Assembly (NCBI GenBank): GCA_020073465.1
Contig: JAIQFC010000011.1
Coordinates: 124,001 to 188,000 of the forward strand
DNA from: Terriglobia bacterium
GTDB taxonomy: Bacteria > Acidobacteriota > Terriglobia > Terriglobales > Acidobacteriaceae
Length of the DNA stretch: 64,000 nt
Direction of reading: 5' to 3'
Shown here: positions 50,376-58,234 of the stretch, piece by piece
Numbering within the stretch: position 1 is the first letter of the stretch
Layout of the letters: each line of letters opens with the position of its first letter
Translations under genes and position numbers: made by a program
The notes under the pieces: model-generated
What the model was told of the DNA's origin: nothing
What the model saw: the letters and a program-made list of their open reading frames with translations, nothing else
The model's database searches: none

Positions 50376-50640
50376 ACCGGGATTATGCGGTCAAGGTAGC
50401 ACAGCCCCAAACCCGGTTCAATGCCAAAAAAGTGGTGCAAGTTGGGTATAGTCTCGTTTTGAGAACGCGCGGAAACGAACCGCAAGTAGCTCTGGGGTGG
50501 CGCATAGCACGCCCGTCCGCTTCTTGCCGATGACCTGGAACCGAGTCAGGACCGAGCCCCGGAGGAGCTTTCCCGATAGTAGCTTCAGCGCTGGGTTTAA
50601 ATGTGCGTCAGAGCCCGTCCCGTAGGGACGCCTGAAATCC
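50376..50640. repeat. Degenerate REP-like region with GTCCC-GTA-GGGAC hairpin
   Basis: The spacer between the DUF465 gene and rimI contains CGTCCC (50616-50621), loop GTA, GGGACG (50625-50630). It also has a CAGCGCTGGGTTTAAATG segment next to it and a CCCGGAGGAGCTTTCC segment. These resemble parts of acidobacterial REP arrays. The first ~30 bp of the hairpin region encode the last residues of rimI. Confidence 0.55.
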
Positions 50641-51156
50641 GCAGCGATACAAGATCGCATCTTCCTGCGGATTCACGTAGTAGCGCTTACGCCGCCCCGC
50701 CGCTTCAAACCCCAACTTTTCGTAAAGCATCCGTGCGGCCTGATTCGACTCTCGCACCTCAAGGAACACCGCCTCACTCCCCGCCTTCCGCGCCCGCGCC
50801 AGCAATTCGTCAACAAGCCGCGCTCCCAGCCCCTTCCTTCGAACTGAAGAAGCGACCACGATGTTTTCCAGTTCCCACTCCGGACCCAGATAGTGCGCGA
50901 CAAGGAACGCCAGTAGCTCGGTCGTTCCCTTTTGTTCGGACGGGATCATCCCTTCAGCATCCTGATCCACAACCAACACCAACCGCCCCGAACCCGATTC
51001 ATCTGTCCGCAGCGCCACCTGATATTGAAGCTCTGTCCAGTGGGCAGCAGCGGCACTTTGCCGCTCCAGACCAAGCATGGCGGGGATATCGGCGGCAGTA
51101 GCAAGGCGAATGCGCCGTCGTCGGCTCCTCAGTTCCGCGTTTCGTTGAGTGTTCAA
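50608..51156 (-). CDS. rimI: Ribosomal-protein-alanine N-acetyltransferase
   Basis: 182 residues from a TTG at 51156 (no ATG is suitably placed). GNAT fold with the acetyl-CoA loop VRRKGLGARLVDEL (Q/RxxGxG/A) and the RimI blocks AHWTELQYQVAL, EAVFLEVRESNQAARMLYEKLGFE. It acetylates the N-terminus of S18 or other proteins. It directly follows tsaB, a common pair. The C-terminal ~9 residues (QASLRDGL) are encoded by a REP-like hairpin, so the natural end was probably earlier. Confidence 0.92.
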   Translation of the reverse strand: MNTQRNAELRSRRRRIRLATAADIPAMLGLERQSAAAAHWTELQYQVALRTDESGSGRLVLVVDQDAEGMIPSEQKGTTELLAFLVAHYLGPEWELENIVVASSVRRKGLGARLVDELLARARKAGSEAVFLEVRESNQAARMLYEKLGFEAAGRRKRYYVNPQEDAILYRCGFQASLRDGL

Positions 51157-51180
51157 GCTAAGAGCCAGAAGCTAAGAGCT
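51154..51180. repeat. Heptad repeat (AGCTAAGAGCC) at the tsaB-rimI junction
   Basis: GCTAAGAGCCAGAAGCTAAG and flanks. The plus-strand CTA at 51172 is the tsaB stop (TAG), so the repeat supplies the stop codon; the rimI TTG lies at the other end. Confidence 0.7.
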
Positions 51181-51855
51181 GCCCTTCGCAAAAATCTCCG
51201 CGTCCGACCGGCGGATGTAGTTCGCTTCCAGTTCCTCCGGCGAGACTGTCTCACCGACCTGGATCTTGCGCCATCCGAGTCTCGCGAGCATACCGGCATC
51301 AACCGGCGGGATGGTTGCCACGGTCAGACCAGCAGCATCTGCCGCTGCCACCAGAACGTTGTCGGAAGTGACCGCTTTCGATCCACGCGCCTCGGCCCAG
51401 GCTTCTTCCCTTCTGAGTAACCGCTCAGCCAGGATGTTGACCGATCCCCCAGCCACTTCATACTCCCCGACATACACCTCGCCTCGCCCCGCGTCGAGAA
51501 GCGCAGTGATCCGACCTTGTGATCCACCCGCGAGCACACTGGCCTCCAGCAGCGACACCGCCGCAATCGGCTTGCCTAGAATCTCTGCCAGCGCCTTGAT
51601 CGCCGCCAGCCCCACCCGCAACCCCGTAAACGACCCGGGCCCCGACGCCACCACAAAGGCGCCAATGTCGTTCTTGGTGAAACTGTGCTTGCTGAGAAGC
51701 CCCGCGATCTGCGGCACCAACTGCGCCGAAAAGGTCCCTCCGGCAAGCGGCACGACTTCGATCACCTCAACCTCGCCGCCCGCGGCCCCCTCGTTCGCTC
51801 GCGCCAGCGCGATGCTGCCGTGCCGGCCCGAGGTGTCAGTAGAAAGAAGAAGCAT
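51172..51855 (-). CDS. tsaB: tRNA threonylcarbamoyladenosine synthesis protein TsaB
   Basis: 227 residues. Starts MLLLSTDTSGRHGSIAL (ASKHA-type phosphate loop). FVVASGPGSFTGLRVGLAAIKALAEIL is the diagnostic TsaB block, followed by TALLDAGRGEVYVGEY. TsaB with TsaD and TsaE transfers threonylcarbamoyl to A37 of ANN-decoding tRNAs. TsaB is degenerate and serves as the scaffold for TsaD. The following gene is rimI. Confidence 0.96.
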   Translation of the reverse strand: MLLLSTDTSGRHGSIALARANEGAAGGEVEVIEVVPLAGGTFSAQLVPQIAGLLSKHSFTKNDIGAFVVASGPGSFTGLRVGLAAIKALAEILGKPIAAVSLLEASVLAGGSQGRITALLDAGRGEVYVGEYEVAGGSVNILAERLLRREEAWAEARGSKAVTSDNVLVAAADAAGLTVATIPPVDAGMLARLGWRKIQVGETVSPEELEANYIRRSDAEIFAKGSS

Positions 51856-51924
51856 GAGCGCGAGAAGAAACTCCCTGGTTGATCCGTGACGATCCGTGAA
51901 AATCCGTGGCCGATCTTGATCTGT

Positions 51925-52320
51925 TCAGCCCTCGACTAGTTCCAGCAATACGCCCCCGGTGCTGGCCGGATGCACGAACACATACTTATGCCCGCCGGCC
52001 CCAATTTTGACCTCCTCCGACACCAGCCGCACCCCGTCTTTCTTCAGCCGTGCGACCGCGGCCGCCAAATCCGGCACCCGCAGGCACACATGATGCAGCC
52101 CCTCGCCGCGCTTGGCGATAAACTTCGCGATTGTCGAAGTCTCCGAAGTCGCCTCCAACAGTTCCAGCCGGCTCTCCCCCATGGGAATCATGACGATCCG
52201 CACCTGCTCCTGCTCGACGGTTTCCTCCTGCGAAACCGTCAGCCCAAGCTTTTCATAGATCGCCTTGGCCGCCGCCAGCGACTTTACCGCGATCCCGAGA
52301 TGATCAATCTGAAAGGTCAT
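51925..52320 (-). CDS. mce: Methylmalonyl-CoA epimerase
   Basis: 131 residues from the ATG at 52320 (GGAAAAG just upstream; a TTG three codons earlier is possible). Two VOC beta-alpha-beta modules with metal ligands at His7 (IDHLGIAVKSL), the second-module His (EGLHHVCLRVPD) and a terminal Glu (GGVLLELVEG). Interconverts (R)- and (S)-methylmalonyl-CoA in propionate metabolism. It lies beside meaB, which protects methylmalonyl-CoA mutase; the mutase itself is not in the window. Confidence 0.94.
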   Translation of the reverse strand: MTFQIDHLGIAVKSLAAAKAIYEKLGLTVSQEETVEQEQVRIVMIPMGESRLELLEATSETSTIAKFIAKRGEGLHHVCLRVPDLAAAVARLKKDGVRLVSEEVKIGAGGHKYVFVHPASTGGVLLELVEG

Positions 52321-52385
52321 CTTTTCCAAAGACTGATTTTCAGTCCACTCGCGCGCAGCACGAACGTCAGTTCCGCCCGAAACTC

Positions 52386-52470
52386 CAGCCCGTCAGGGCG
52401 GCATTCATCAGCCCAGGGCGTAAGCCCTGGGTGAGAACGAGATTCGAGCGAGTCCCGAAGGAACGGCACT
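52386..52470. repeat. REP-like element with GTAA tetraloop hairpin
   Basis: GCCC-GTCA-GGGC (about 52388-52399) is followed by a perfect 8-bp stem 52412-52431: CCCAGGGC, loop GTAA, GCCCTGGG. GAGTCCCGAAGGAACGGCAC comes next. The layout and the GNRA loop match 5039-5058. It sits between meaB and mce. Confidence 0.75.
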
Positions 52471-52508
52471 CATTCGGCCACTCGCCGGAAACTCTTTTCT
52501 TCCACGAA

Positions 52509-53480
52509 TCACCTCTTCGTCACTCTACACGCTATCTCCTCGACCAGCGTATACGGATCCCGCTTGTGCTCCGCAATCTCCGCCGCCAGTCGAGCCAAGT
52601 TGCCATCGCCCAACTGCTCCCGCGCCTTCTCGAGCATGGCATCGCGCAGCATCTCGACCAACCGCTCCTGCCAGTTCTGCATACTCTTTTTCAGCACCAA
52701 GTTTTCCTTCTGTAGATAAGCCTGGTACTCCGCAATGGTCGCGGCCAGTTCCGAGATTCCCGCCCCTTCGCTGGCCACCGTCTTCACAATCGGAGGCGTC
52801 CACCCATCGTGCCGCACCGCCAGCGACTGCAGCGCCCGAATCTCCCGCTGCACCCGCTCCGCCCCTTCGCGGTCGCTCTTGTTAATCACGAAGATGTCGG
52901 CAATCTCCATGATGCCGGCCTTGATGGTCTGCACATCGTCGCCCATTCCCGGCACGAGAATCACAACCGTCATGTCCGCCAGTCGCACGATATCGACTTC
53001 GTCCTGGCCGACCCCGACGGTCTCAATTAGAATCAGGTCGCGACCAGAGGCATCGAGCACCGTCGTCACGTCGGCTGTGGTACGCGCCAGCCCGCCTAGC
53101 GACCCGCGCGTGGCCATGCTGCGAATGTAAATCCCCGGATCGGAGAAGTGATCCTGCATGCGGATGCGGTCGCCCAGAATCGCCCCGCCCGTGTAAGGGC
53201 TGGTCGGGTCCACCGCGATGATTCCAACCGTGCGCTGCTCTTTGCGGTAGAACCGCGCGAGATGATCCACCAGTGTGCTCTTCCCCGCCCCCGGAGGGCC
53301 CGTCAACCCGATCACTCGTGCCTTCCCGCTATGCGGAAACAGAGCCTTCAGTAGCTCTGACCATCCCGGCGCACGATTCTCAACCGTGGAGATAGCGCGA
53401 GCCAGAGCCCGGGAATCGCCCGAGCGCACCTGCTCAATCCATGTCTGGAGGTCGCGAATCAAACTGCAAGTGTAAAGCAC
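52509..53480 (-). CDS. meaB: MeaB/ArgK-type G-protein chaperone of methylmalonyl-CoA mutase
   Basis: About 323 residues. Walker A GLTGPPGAGKST, switch AVDPTSPYTGGAILGDRIRM, Walker B LIETVGVGQDEVD, NKSD GTP specificity and MRDAM-like C-terminal dimerisation helices. MeaB loads and repairs the B12 cofactor of methylmalonyl-CoA mutase. The frame is open to 53606 but the family begins near LIRDLQTWIEQVRSGD. A GTG at 53480 or TTG at 53462 is likely; neither has a clear ribosome site. Functionally linked to mce. Confidence 0.93.
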   Translation of the reverse strand: MLYTCSLIRDLQTWIEQVRSGDSRALARAISTVENRAPGWSELLKALFPHSGKARVIGLTGPPGAGKSTLVDHLARFYRKEQRTVGIIAVDPTSPYTGGAILGDRIRMQDHFSDPGIYIRSMATRGSLGGLARTTADVTTVLDASGRDLILIETVGVGQDEVDIVRLADMTVVILVPGMGDDVQTIKAGIMEIADIFVINKSDREGAERVQREIRALQSLAVRHDGWTPPIVKTVASEGAGISELAATIAEYQAYLQKENLVLKKSMQNWQERLVEMLRDAMLEKAREQLGDGNLARLAAEIAEHKRDPYTLVEEIACRVTKR

Positions 53481-53527
53481 AGACTGGCAAACTGGAACTT
53501 TCGGCACGGTCAGAGTCTTCGGCGCGA

Positions 53528-54511
53528 ATGAAATTTGCGCGTCAATTGTCCGCCAACGCTTTCCGATGTAGATTGAACCCGACCACAAGGACCACGGTCC
53601 GAGCATTGGAGACTAGCCTACAAACCGCACCTGCCTCCACTCGCACCAAGTCATGGCTCGGCTGGCTCCCGCTTTTTGCATTGCCAGCAAGTACGATTCT
53701 CTTCCGCGATCGCATGCCCGCCTGGGTCTATATGTGGACACTGTCGTTCGCGATCTTCCTGGGGCTGAAATGGATCACATGGTGGGAGGCGTGCGGCCAT
53801 GTGCCGCATGCCGGAATACGGTCCCTGGCTTATCTGGCGGCCTGGCCGGGCATGGACGCGGAAACCTTCTTGGATTCGCGCCGGCAGGCCTCGGCACCGC
53901 CGTATCGCGATTGGCTCTGGGCGTTCTTGAAGACTGTCTTTGGAATGGCGCTTCTTTGGCTCGTCGCTCGCTTGATCCCGGCGCAACAGGCCCTGCTTCG
54001 TGGCTGGATTGGACTCCTGGGACTGGTCTTTCTCTTGCACTTCGGCAGCTTCCACCTTGTTTCCCTGTTCTGGCAAACGCTCGGGATAGCTGCCCAGCCG
54101 ATCATGTCGAAGCCAATTCTCTCAGCAACTCTGAGCGAGTTCTGGGGTAAGCGCTGGAATTTGGGCTTCCGTCAACTCGCGCACGAGCTGATCTTTCGCC
54201 CCCTACACCGCCGAATAGGTGTGCCGGCAGCAGGATTTGTAGTGTTTCTCGCCTCAGGCTTAATCCATGACCTCGTCATCTCCCTTCCTGCTCGCGGGGG
54301 ATACGGCCTTCCCACCGCCTACTTCATACTGCAAGGTCTCGGAGTCACCTTGGAGCGTTCCTCTCTGGGACAGCGGCTCGGGTTGCAGAACGGACTACCC
54401 GCATGGCTATTCATGTTCGTGGTAACTGCCGCCCCGGCTTTTTGGCTTTTTCATCCACCATTTGTCTTGCGGGTGATACTTCCCTTCATGCGCGCGATCC
54501 GTGCCCTATGA
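53528..54511 (+). CDS. MBOAT-family membrane acyltransferase (wax synthase-like)
   Basis: About 327 residues from the ATG at 53528; a TTG at 53606 fits the onset of hydrophobic sequence better. Eight or so helices with the conserved block ATLSEFWGKRWNLGFRQLAHELIFRPL and the presumed active-site His in SGLIHDLVISLPARGGYG. It belongs to the wax synthase / membrane O-acyltransferase group, which esterifies alcohols or sterol-like acceptors from acyl-CoA. The acceptor is unknown. Divergent from meaB, coupled to the next gene by a 4-nt overlap. Confidence 0.82.
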   Translation: MKFARQLSANAFRCRLNPTTRTTVRALETSLQTAPASTRTKSWLGWLPLFALPASTILFRDRMPAWVYMWTLSFAIFLGLKWITWWEACGHVPHAGIRSLAYLAAWPGMDAETFLDSRRQASAPPYRDWLWAFLKTVFGMALLWLVARLIPAQQALLRGWIGLLGLVFLLHFGSFHLVSLFWQTLGIAAQPIMSKPILSATLSEFWGKRWNLGFRQLAHELIFRPLHRRIGVPAAGFVVFLASGLIHDLVISLPARGGYGLPTAYFILQGLGVTLERSSLGQRLGLQNGLPAWLFMFVVTAAPAFWLFHPPFVLRVILPFMRAIRAL

Positions 54512-54957
54512 CGAACTCTCTGGCAGAGCGACTCTTCAACCTTGATCTGTGGCTGGCGGGTGCCGGCCATTTCGTGATCCTGATTGCCAGCGCCCAAGTC
54601 CCTTCCCGACTGCGCTGGAAGCAGGATCTCGCACAGCTCATGCCTTTCAATCGCAAGCTGCTGTGGGTGCAGGGGAGCTTCACGGTGTTGACGATCATTG
54701 CCTTCGGCACGTTGACGCTTGTCTTGCATGAGGAGTTGCTTCGCGGCGATCGCGCCGCACTGGGACTAGCTTGCTTTATCGGGAGCTACTGGACGGCACG
54801 CGTCCTGGTGGACGCCTTCTACTTTTCCCACGAGGACTGGCCCAAAGGAAAGGAGTTCGTGATCGGCCACACTCTGCTGACGTGTCTGTTCGTAGCGCTC
54901 GCTGGCAGCTATTGGAGTTTGGTCTTGTGGCAGGTGTGGCTAAGAGCTAAAAGCTAA
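54508..54957 (+). CDS. Small membrane protein coupled to the MBOAT acyltransferase
   Basis: 149 residues from the ATG at 54508 (ATGA overlap with the preceding stop). Four helices at about 12-30, 50-72, 84-102 and 118-140. Starts MTNSLAERLFNLDLWLAGAGH; the loop FYFSHEDWPKGKEFVIGHT holds His and Asp residues. Its last residues (LRAKS) and stop are encoded by an AGCTAAAAGCTAA repeat. Overlap suggests a partner of the acyltransferase; no family recognised. Confidence 0.75.
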   Translation: MTNSLAERLFNLDLWLAGAGHFVILIASAQVPSRLRWKQDLAQLMPFNRKLLWVQGSFTVLTIIAFGTLTLVLHEELLRGDRAALGLACFIGSYWTARVLVDAFYFSHEDWPKGKEFVIGHTLLTCLFVALAGSYWSLVLWQVWLRAKS

Positions 54958-54974
54958 AAGCCAACAGCCAAGCC
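54939..54974. repeat. Heptad repeat (AGCTAAA/GCCAAC)
   Basis: AAGAGCTAAAAGCTAAAAGC and CCAACAGCCAAGCC. The stop of the preceding plus-strand gene (TAA, 54955-54957) lies within it and the acyl-CoA dehydrogenase stop touches its right edge. Confidence 0.7.
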
Positions 54975-56117
54975 TTACTCCTTCAACAACTGTCGCGCGA
55001 TCACTAGTCGCTGAATCTCACTCGTGCCCTCGCCAATCGTGCAGAGCTTCACGTCGCGATAGAACTTCTCGGCGGGATAATCCTTGATAAACCCATATCC
55101 GCCGTGAATCTGCACGCCTTCGTTCGCGCACTTCACTGCGACTTCGCTAGCGTAGAGCTTCGCCATCGACGACTCCTGCGTCGTCTTCATTCCGGCATCT
55201 TTCATCGATGCCGCCCGCATGGTCAGCAGCATGGCCGCATCGATCTCGGTGGCCATGTCGGCCAGCTTCCACTGGATCGCCTGAAAATCGCTGATCGCCT
55301 TGCCGAATTGACGGCGCTCCTTGGAGTACTTCAGCGCAGCGTCGTAGGCGCCCTCCGCCATGCCCAGCGACAGCGCTGCGATCGAGATGCGCCCGCCGTC
55401 GAGCACGCGCATGGCATCCGGGAATCCCTGTCCTTCCGCTCCCAGCAGATTCTCGGCTGGAATCACGCAGTCTTCAAAGATCAGCTCCGCCGTGTCGCTG
55501 GCGCGCAGGCCAAGCTTGTTCTCTTTCTTGCCCGGACGAAATCCCTTCGTACCCTTCTCCACGATGAATGCCGAGAGCCCGTGCGTGTGCGCCGTCCGGT
55601 CGCTCACCGCAATTACGACGACCACATCCGCGTAATGCCCGTTGGTGCAGAAAGTCTTGGTTCCATTCAGCACCCAGTTGCTTCCCTTGCGAACCGCGGT
55701 CATGCGCGCGCTGCCCGCATCCGAGCCTGCCGAGGGTTCGGTCAAACCCCACGCGCCAATGAATCCCCCGGTCGCCAGCTTGCTGACGTACTTCTTCTTC
55801 TGGCATTCATTTCCCGCCAGGAAAATGTGGTTCGAGCACAGCGACGTATGCGCCGCCACGATAATGCCGACCGAGCCATCGACCCGTGAAAGCTCCTCAA
55901 TGATGGTGACGTACTCCACGTAACCCATGCCCGCGCCACCATATTCGACGGGAAACACCGCGCCCATCAGGCCCAGCTTGCCGATTTCCTTGATCGTGTC
56001 CAGCGGAAACTCACCCGCCTCGTCCCATTTCATGACGTTGGGCCCGATCTCGCGCTCGGCAAACTCGCGCACGCTCTTCTTCAGCTGTAGCTGCTCGTCG
56101 TTCAGTAGAAAATCCAA
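54975..56117 (-). CDS. Acyl-CoA dehydrogenase
   Basis: 380 residues from a TTG at 56117 with GGAGG 4 nt upstream, giving the family start [24 protein letters not shown]. Contains [20 protein letters not shown] (FAD/substrate region), [38 protein letters not shown], and the catalytic Glu in [17 protein letters not shown]. Soluble FAD enzyme of fatty or branched acyl-CoA oxidation. The neighbourhood (mce, meaB) points to branched-chain or propionyl metabolism, but the substrate cannot be read from sequence. Confidence 0.94.
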   Translation of the reverse strand: MDFLLNDEQLQLKKSVREFAEREIGPNVMKWDEAGEFPLDTIKEIGKLGLMGAVFPVEYGGAGMGYVEYVTIIEELSRVDGSVGIIVAAHTSLCSNHIFLAGNECQKKKYVSKLATGGFIGAWGLTEPSAGSDAGSARMTAVRKGSNWVLNGTKTFCTNGHYADVVVVIAVSDRTAHTHGLSAFIVEKGTKGFRPGKKENKLGLRASDTAELIFEDCVIPAENLLGAEGQGFPDAMRVLDGGRISIAALSLGMAEGAYDAALKYSKERRQFGKAISDFQAIQWKLADMATEIDAAMLLTMRAASMKDAGMKTTQESSMAKLYASEVAVKCANEGVQIHGGYGFIKDYPAEKFYRDVKLCTIGEGTSEIQRLVIARQLLKE

Positions 56118-56325
56118 GACGCCTCCAGACTTCCGCTGCAGCATTTCGACGCGCATCAAGAAGCGCTTCGAACGCTCGAATTTTTGATTAGAACATAGCG
56201 GTGAAAAGAGACAAAGTTACCGCAGGCAGGGAAACCACGAAGCGGAAAAACCCGCATGATTAGTGAAGATTTCAACTAGGAATGCCTGCCACCCAACCGA
56301 CCGGATGGTTTGGCAATTGTCGCAT

Positions 56326-56604
56326 TTAAGATACTTTTCCCGCCCCCGAGCGAAAAATCTTGCGCGCCATCCAAACGGGAGCCACGAATACATGCGTAGG
56401 ATTCGTAAGAAATGCAGGTTTATTCCCTTCAATGAAATGACCCAGCCAGGCCAGGGCGAATGCGGCCGGAATCAGCAGCAGCGCCACGATCCAGTGGAAC
56501 CAGACGACGATCACAGAAGAAAAGCCCAGCGGAATGGCGATCATGTGCAGCGCCCGGTTCACCGGATGGTTGTGCGCCCCGTCATAGTGCGAATACAAAC
56601 CCAT
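56326..56604 (-). CDS. DUF962 / Mpo1-like membrane protein
   Basis: 92 residues. Starts MGLYSHYDGAHNHPVNRALHMIAIPLG, two helices (about 25-45 and 46-60), then WLGHFIEGNKPAFLTNP. The H-x-x-P-x-N-R-x-L-H block and the GHFxEGNKPA block match the DUF962 family, whose yeast member Mpo1 oxidises 2-hydroxy fatty acids using iron held by conserved His. All such His residues appear present. Short but complete for bacterial members. Confidence 0.85.
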   Translation of the reverse strand: MGLYSHYDGAHNHPVNRALHMIAIPLGFSSVIVVWFHWIVALLLIPAAFALAWLGHFIEGNKPAFLTNPTHVFVAPVWMARKIFRSGAGKVS

Positions 56605-56675
56605 ACCATCACCTTCCGTGTCGCCAATGCCCTTCGTTGCGAATTATAACTCCGCTGCGGCGACTAGTTCTCAGT

Positions 56676-56722
56676 GTGGCGCGGACCTGCCCTGAACGAG
56701 AGTCGAAGGGGCCCTCGCCCGC
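56676..56722. repeat. Nested repeat (TGTGGCGCGG...CCCGCGAA) with inner module
   Basis: Outer arms TGTGGCGCGGA and CCCTCGCCCGCGAA flank the inner module CCTGCCCTGAACGAGAGTCG (56686-56705, continuing AAGGG). The same outer arms without the inner module form the hairpin at 60241-60268 inside the ABC exporter gene. Confidence 0.65.
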
Positions 56723-56751
56723 GAAATGCAGCCCCCAGACTGCGATCTTGT

Positions 56752-57939
56752 TCACACCGGAACGTCAACCGGCGAAATCAGCCGCTGAAACACTTCGTTG
56801 GAAAGCAATCTTCCTCGGACCGTCAGACGGATTACAGTGCCGCACCTCTCCAGCAGCCCACCTTCGACAAATTCCGCAATCGTCGCTTGATGTCGGTTCA
56901 CTGCTTCGTCTCCAAACCATGCCGCAATTTCAGACAAATCAACGCCCGCAGTCCGTCTCAACCCAAGAAAGAAGCTCTCCTCCAAAGCCGCGTTCCGCGA
57001 CACCGGCGCCCGCTGCAGGGGCGCCCCCGCGACATACTGCTCCAGCGAGTCCGGAGTCGCGAATCGCACCGCCTCGGCATCCGACTCAGCAGAGAAAAGC
57101 ATCGAATGCGCATCCACCCCAAACCCCATATACGGCTGTCGCGTCCAGTACTTCACATTGTGCCGCGACTCGAATCCACGCCGCGCAAAGTTGGAGATCT
57201 CATATTGCGCAATTCCTGCTGACTCCAGTCTTGCGCACGCCGCTACATAGAAATCAGCCATAGCCTCTTCATCCGGGACAAAGTGCGCGTGATAACGAGT
57301 CCCGCCCGCAATCAGTTCCCTCCCCAACCGCGAGTCCTCATCCACCTCCAGCATGTACACGCTGACATGGGGAACGCCAGCCGCAACAGTTTCAGCCAAC
57401 GATATCTCCCAGCTCTCGGCTGTCTGGTGCGGCAGCCCTGCAATCAGGTCAATGTTGATATTTGTAATCCCAGCAGCACGCAACCGCGCAATGTCATCCA
57501 GCACTGTCTCGCGCTTGTGCAGGCGCCCCACCGCTGCTGCCTCCGTGTCGACGAACGACTGCACGCCCAGACTCACCCGGTTCACGCCACCGCGCAGCAA
57601 TCCATCAATGATCCCTGGCGTGAGCGTTCCCGGTGCACATTCCACCGTGACCTCCACCCCGGCCGCCACGCCGAACTGCGCCCGCACCGCATCAAAGATG
57701 CGCGCCAACTGCCCCGGCTCAAGCACGGTAGGAGTTCCGCCACCCAGGTAGACCGAATCCACTTCGTGTTCGATCCGCCCACCCATCTCCTCCACAGTCC
57801 GGTGTGAACCCGCGATATCCGCGCACACCCTCTCGACATAGCGCTCGAACACGGCTTTCGAGAACACATCGGAAGCGAAGTTGCAGTAGCTGCACTTGGT
57901 GCGGCAGAACGGCACCGAGATGTAGACGCCCAACGGCAC
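56752..57939 (-). CDS. hemW: HemW-like radical SAM protein (heme chaperone)
   Basis: 395 residues from a GTG at 57939 (GAGG just upstream), giving the normal start PLGVYISVPFC. The frame is open to 57975, but those 12 codons lie in a MITE terminus. Radical SAM cluster Cys12, Cys16, Cys19 (PFCRTKCSYCNF), glycine-rich SVYLGGGTPTVLEP, LIAGLPHQTAESWE, and a C-terminal HemN_C domain. Often annotated as oxygen-independent coproporphyrinogen oxidase. The C-x3-C-x2-C-N-F motif fits HemW, which inserts heme into respiratory proteins. Confidence 0.92.
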   Translation of the reverse strand: MPLGVYISVPFCRTKCSYCNFASDVFSKAVFERYVERVCADIAGSHRTVEEMGGRIEHEVDSVYLGGGTPTVLEPGQLARIFDAVRAQFGVAAGVEVTVECAPGTLTPGIIDGLLRGGVNRVSLGVQSFVDTEAAAVGRLHKRETVLDDIARLRAAGITNINIDLIAGLPHQTAESWEISLAETVAAGVPHVSVYMLEVDEDSRLGRELIAGGTRYHAHFVPDEEAMADFYVAACARLESAGIAQYEISNFARRGFESRHNVKYWTRQPYMGFGVDAHSMLFSAESDAEAVRFATPDSLEQYVAGAPLQRAPVSRNAALEESFFLGLRRTAGVDLSEIAAWFGDEAVNRHQATIAEFVEGGLLERCGTVIRLTVRGRLLSNEVFQRLISPVDVPV

Positions 57940-57959
57940 AGCCTCGATTATCCCACCTG

Positions 57960-58130
57960 TGTGTGGGGCAGACACTCCTGTCCGCCGCCATTGACGTAGA
58001 TTTCTTCCTTGACGTGCTGATTCAGGTCCGCCGGTTCGCCACAGTTAGGTCACTGGAATAGGCAGTTGCTTTCCCGAGCTTCGAGAACGTCAACTTCAAG
58101 AGCGGCGGACAGGAGTGTCCGCCCCACACA
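57960..58130. mobile_element. MITE-like element 2, 171 bp, 29-bp terminal inverted repeats
   Basis: Terminal repeats 57960-57988 and 58102-58130 are inverted copies with one mismatch, starting TGTGTGGGGC(A/G)GACACTCC. Each contains the hairpin GGCGGACA, CTCC, TGTCCGCC (left arm with one A). Related to element 1 in both termini and in subterminal TTGACGTAGATTTCTT and GTCAACTTCAA, but 30 bp longer and different inside. Lies between the divergent hemW and ABC exporter genes. Confidence 0.8.
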
Positions 58131-58234
58131 AGAACCTGAACCTTTTCCATCCTGCCTGCTGTCTCCACCATCTATTTGAGGTACTCTTTTACAGTGCTCG
58201 GCGGCTTCCTCCTGTCCGGCACCTTTAGCGACCG

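Noticed and set aside
50418-50660. 80-codon minus-strand ORF over the REP region next to rimI
   Set aside because: It is assembled from REP-like repeat sequence and partly overlaps rimI on the same strand in another frame.
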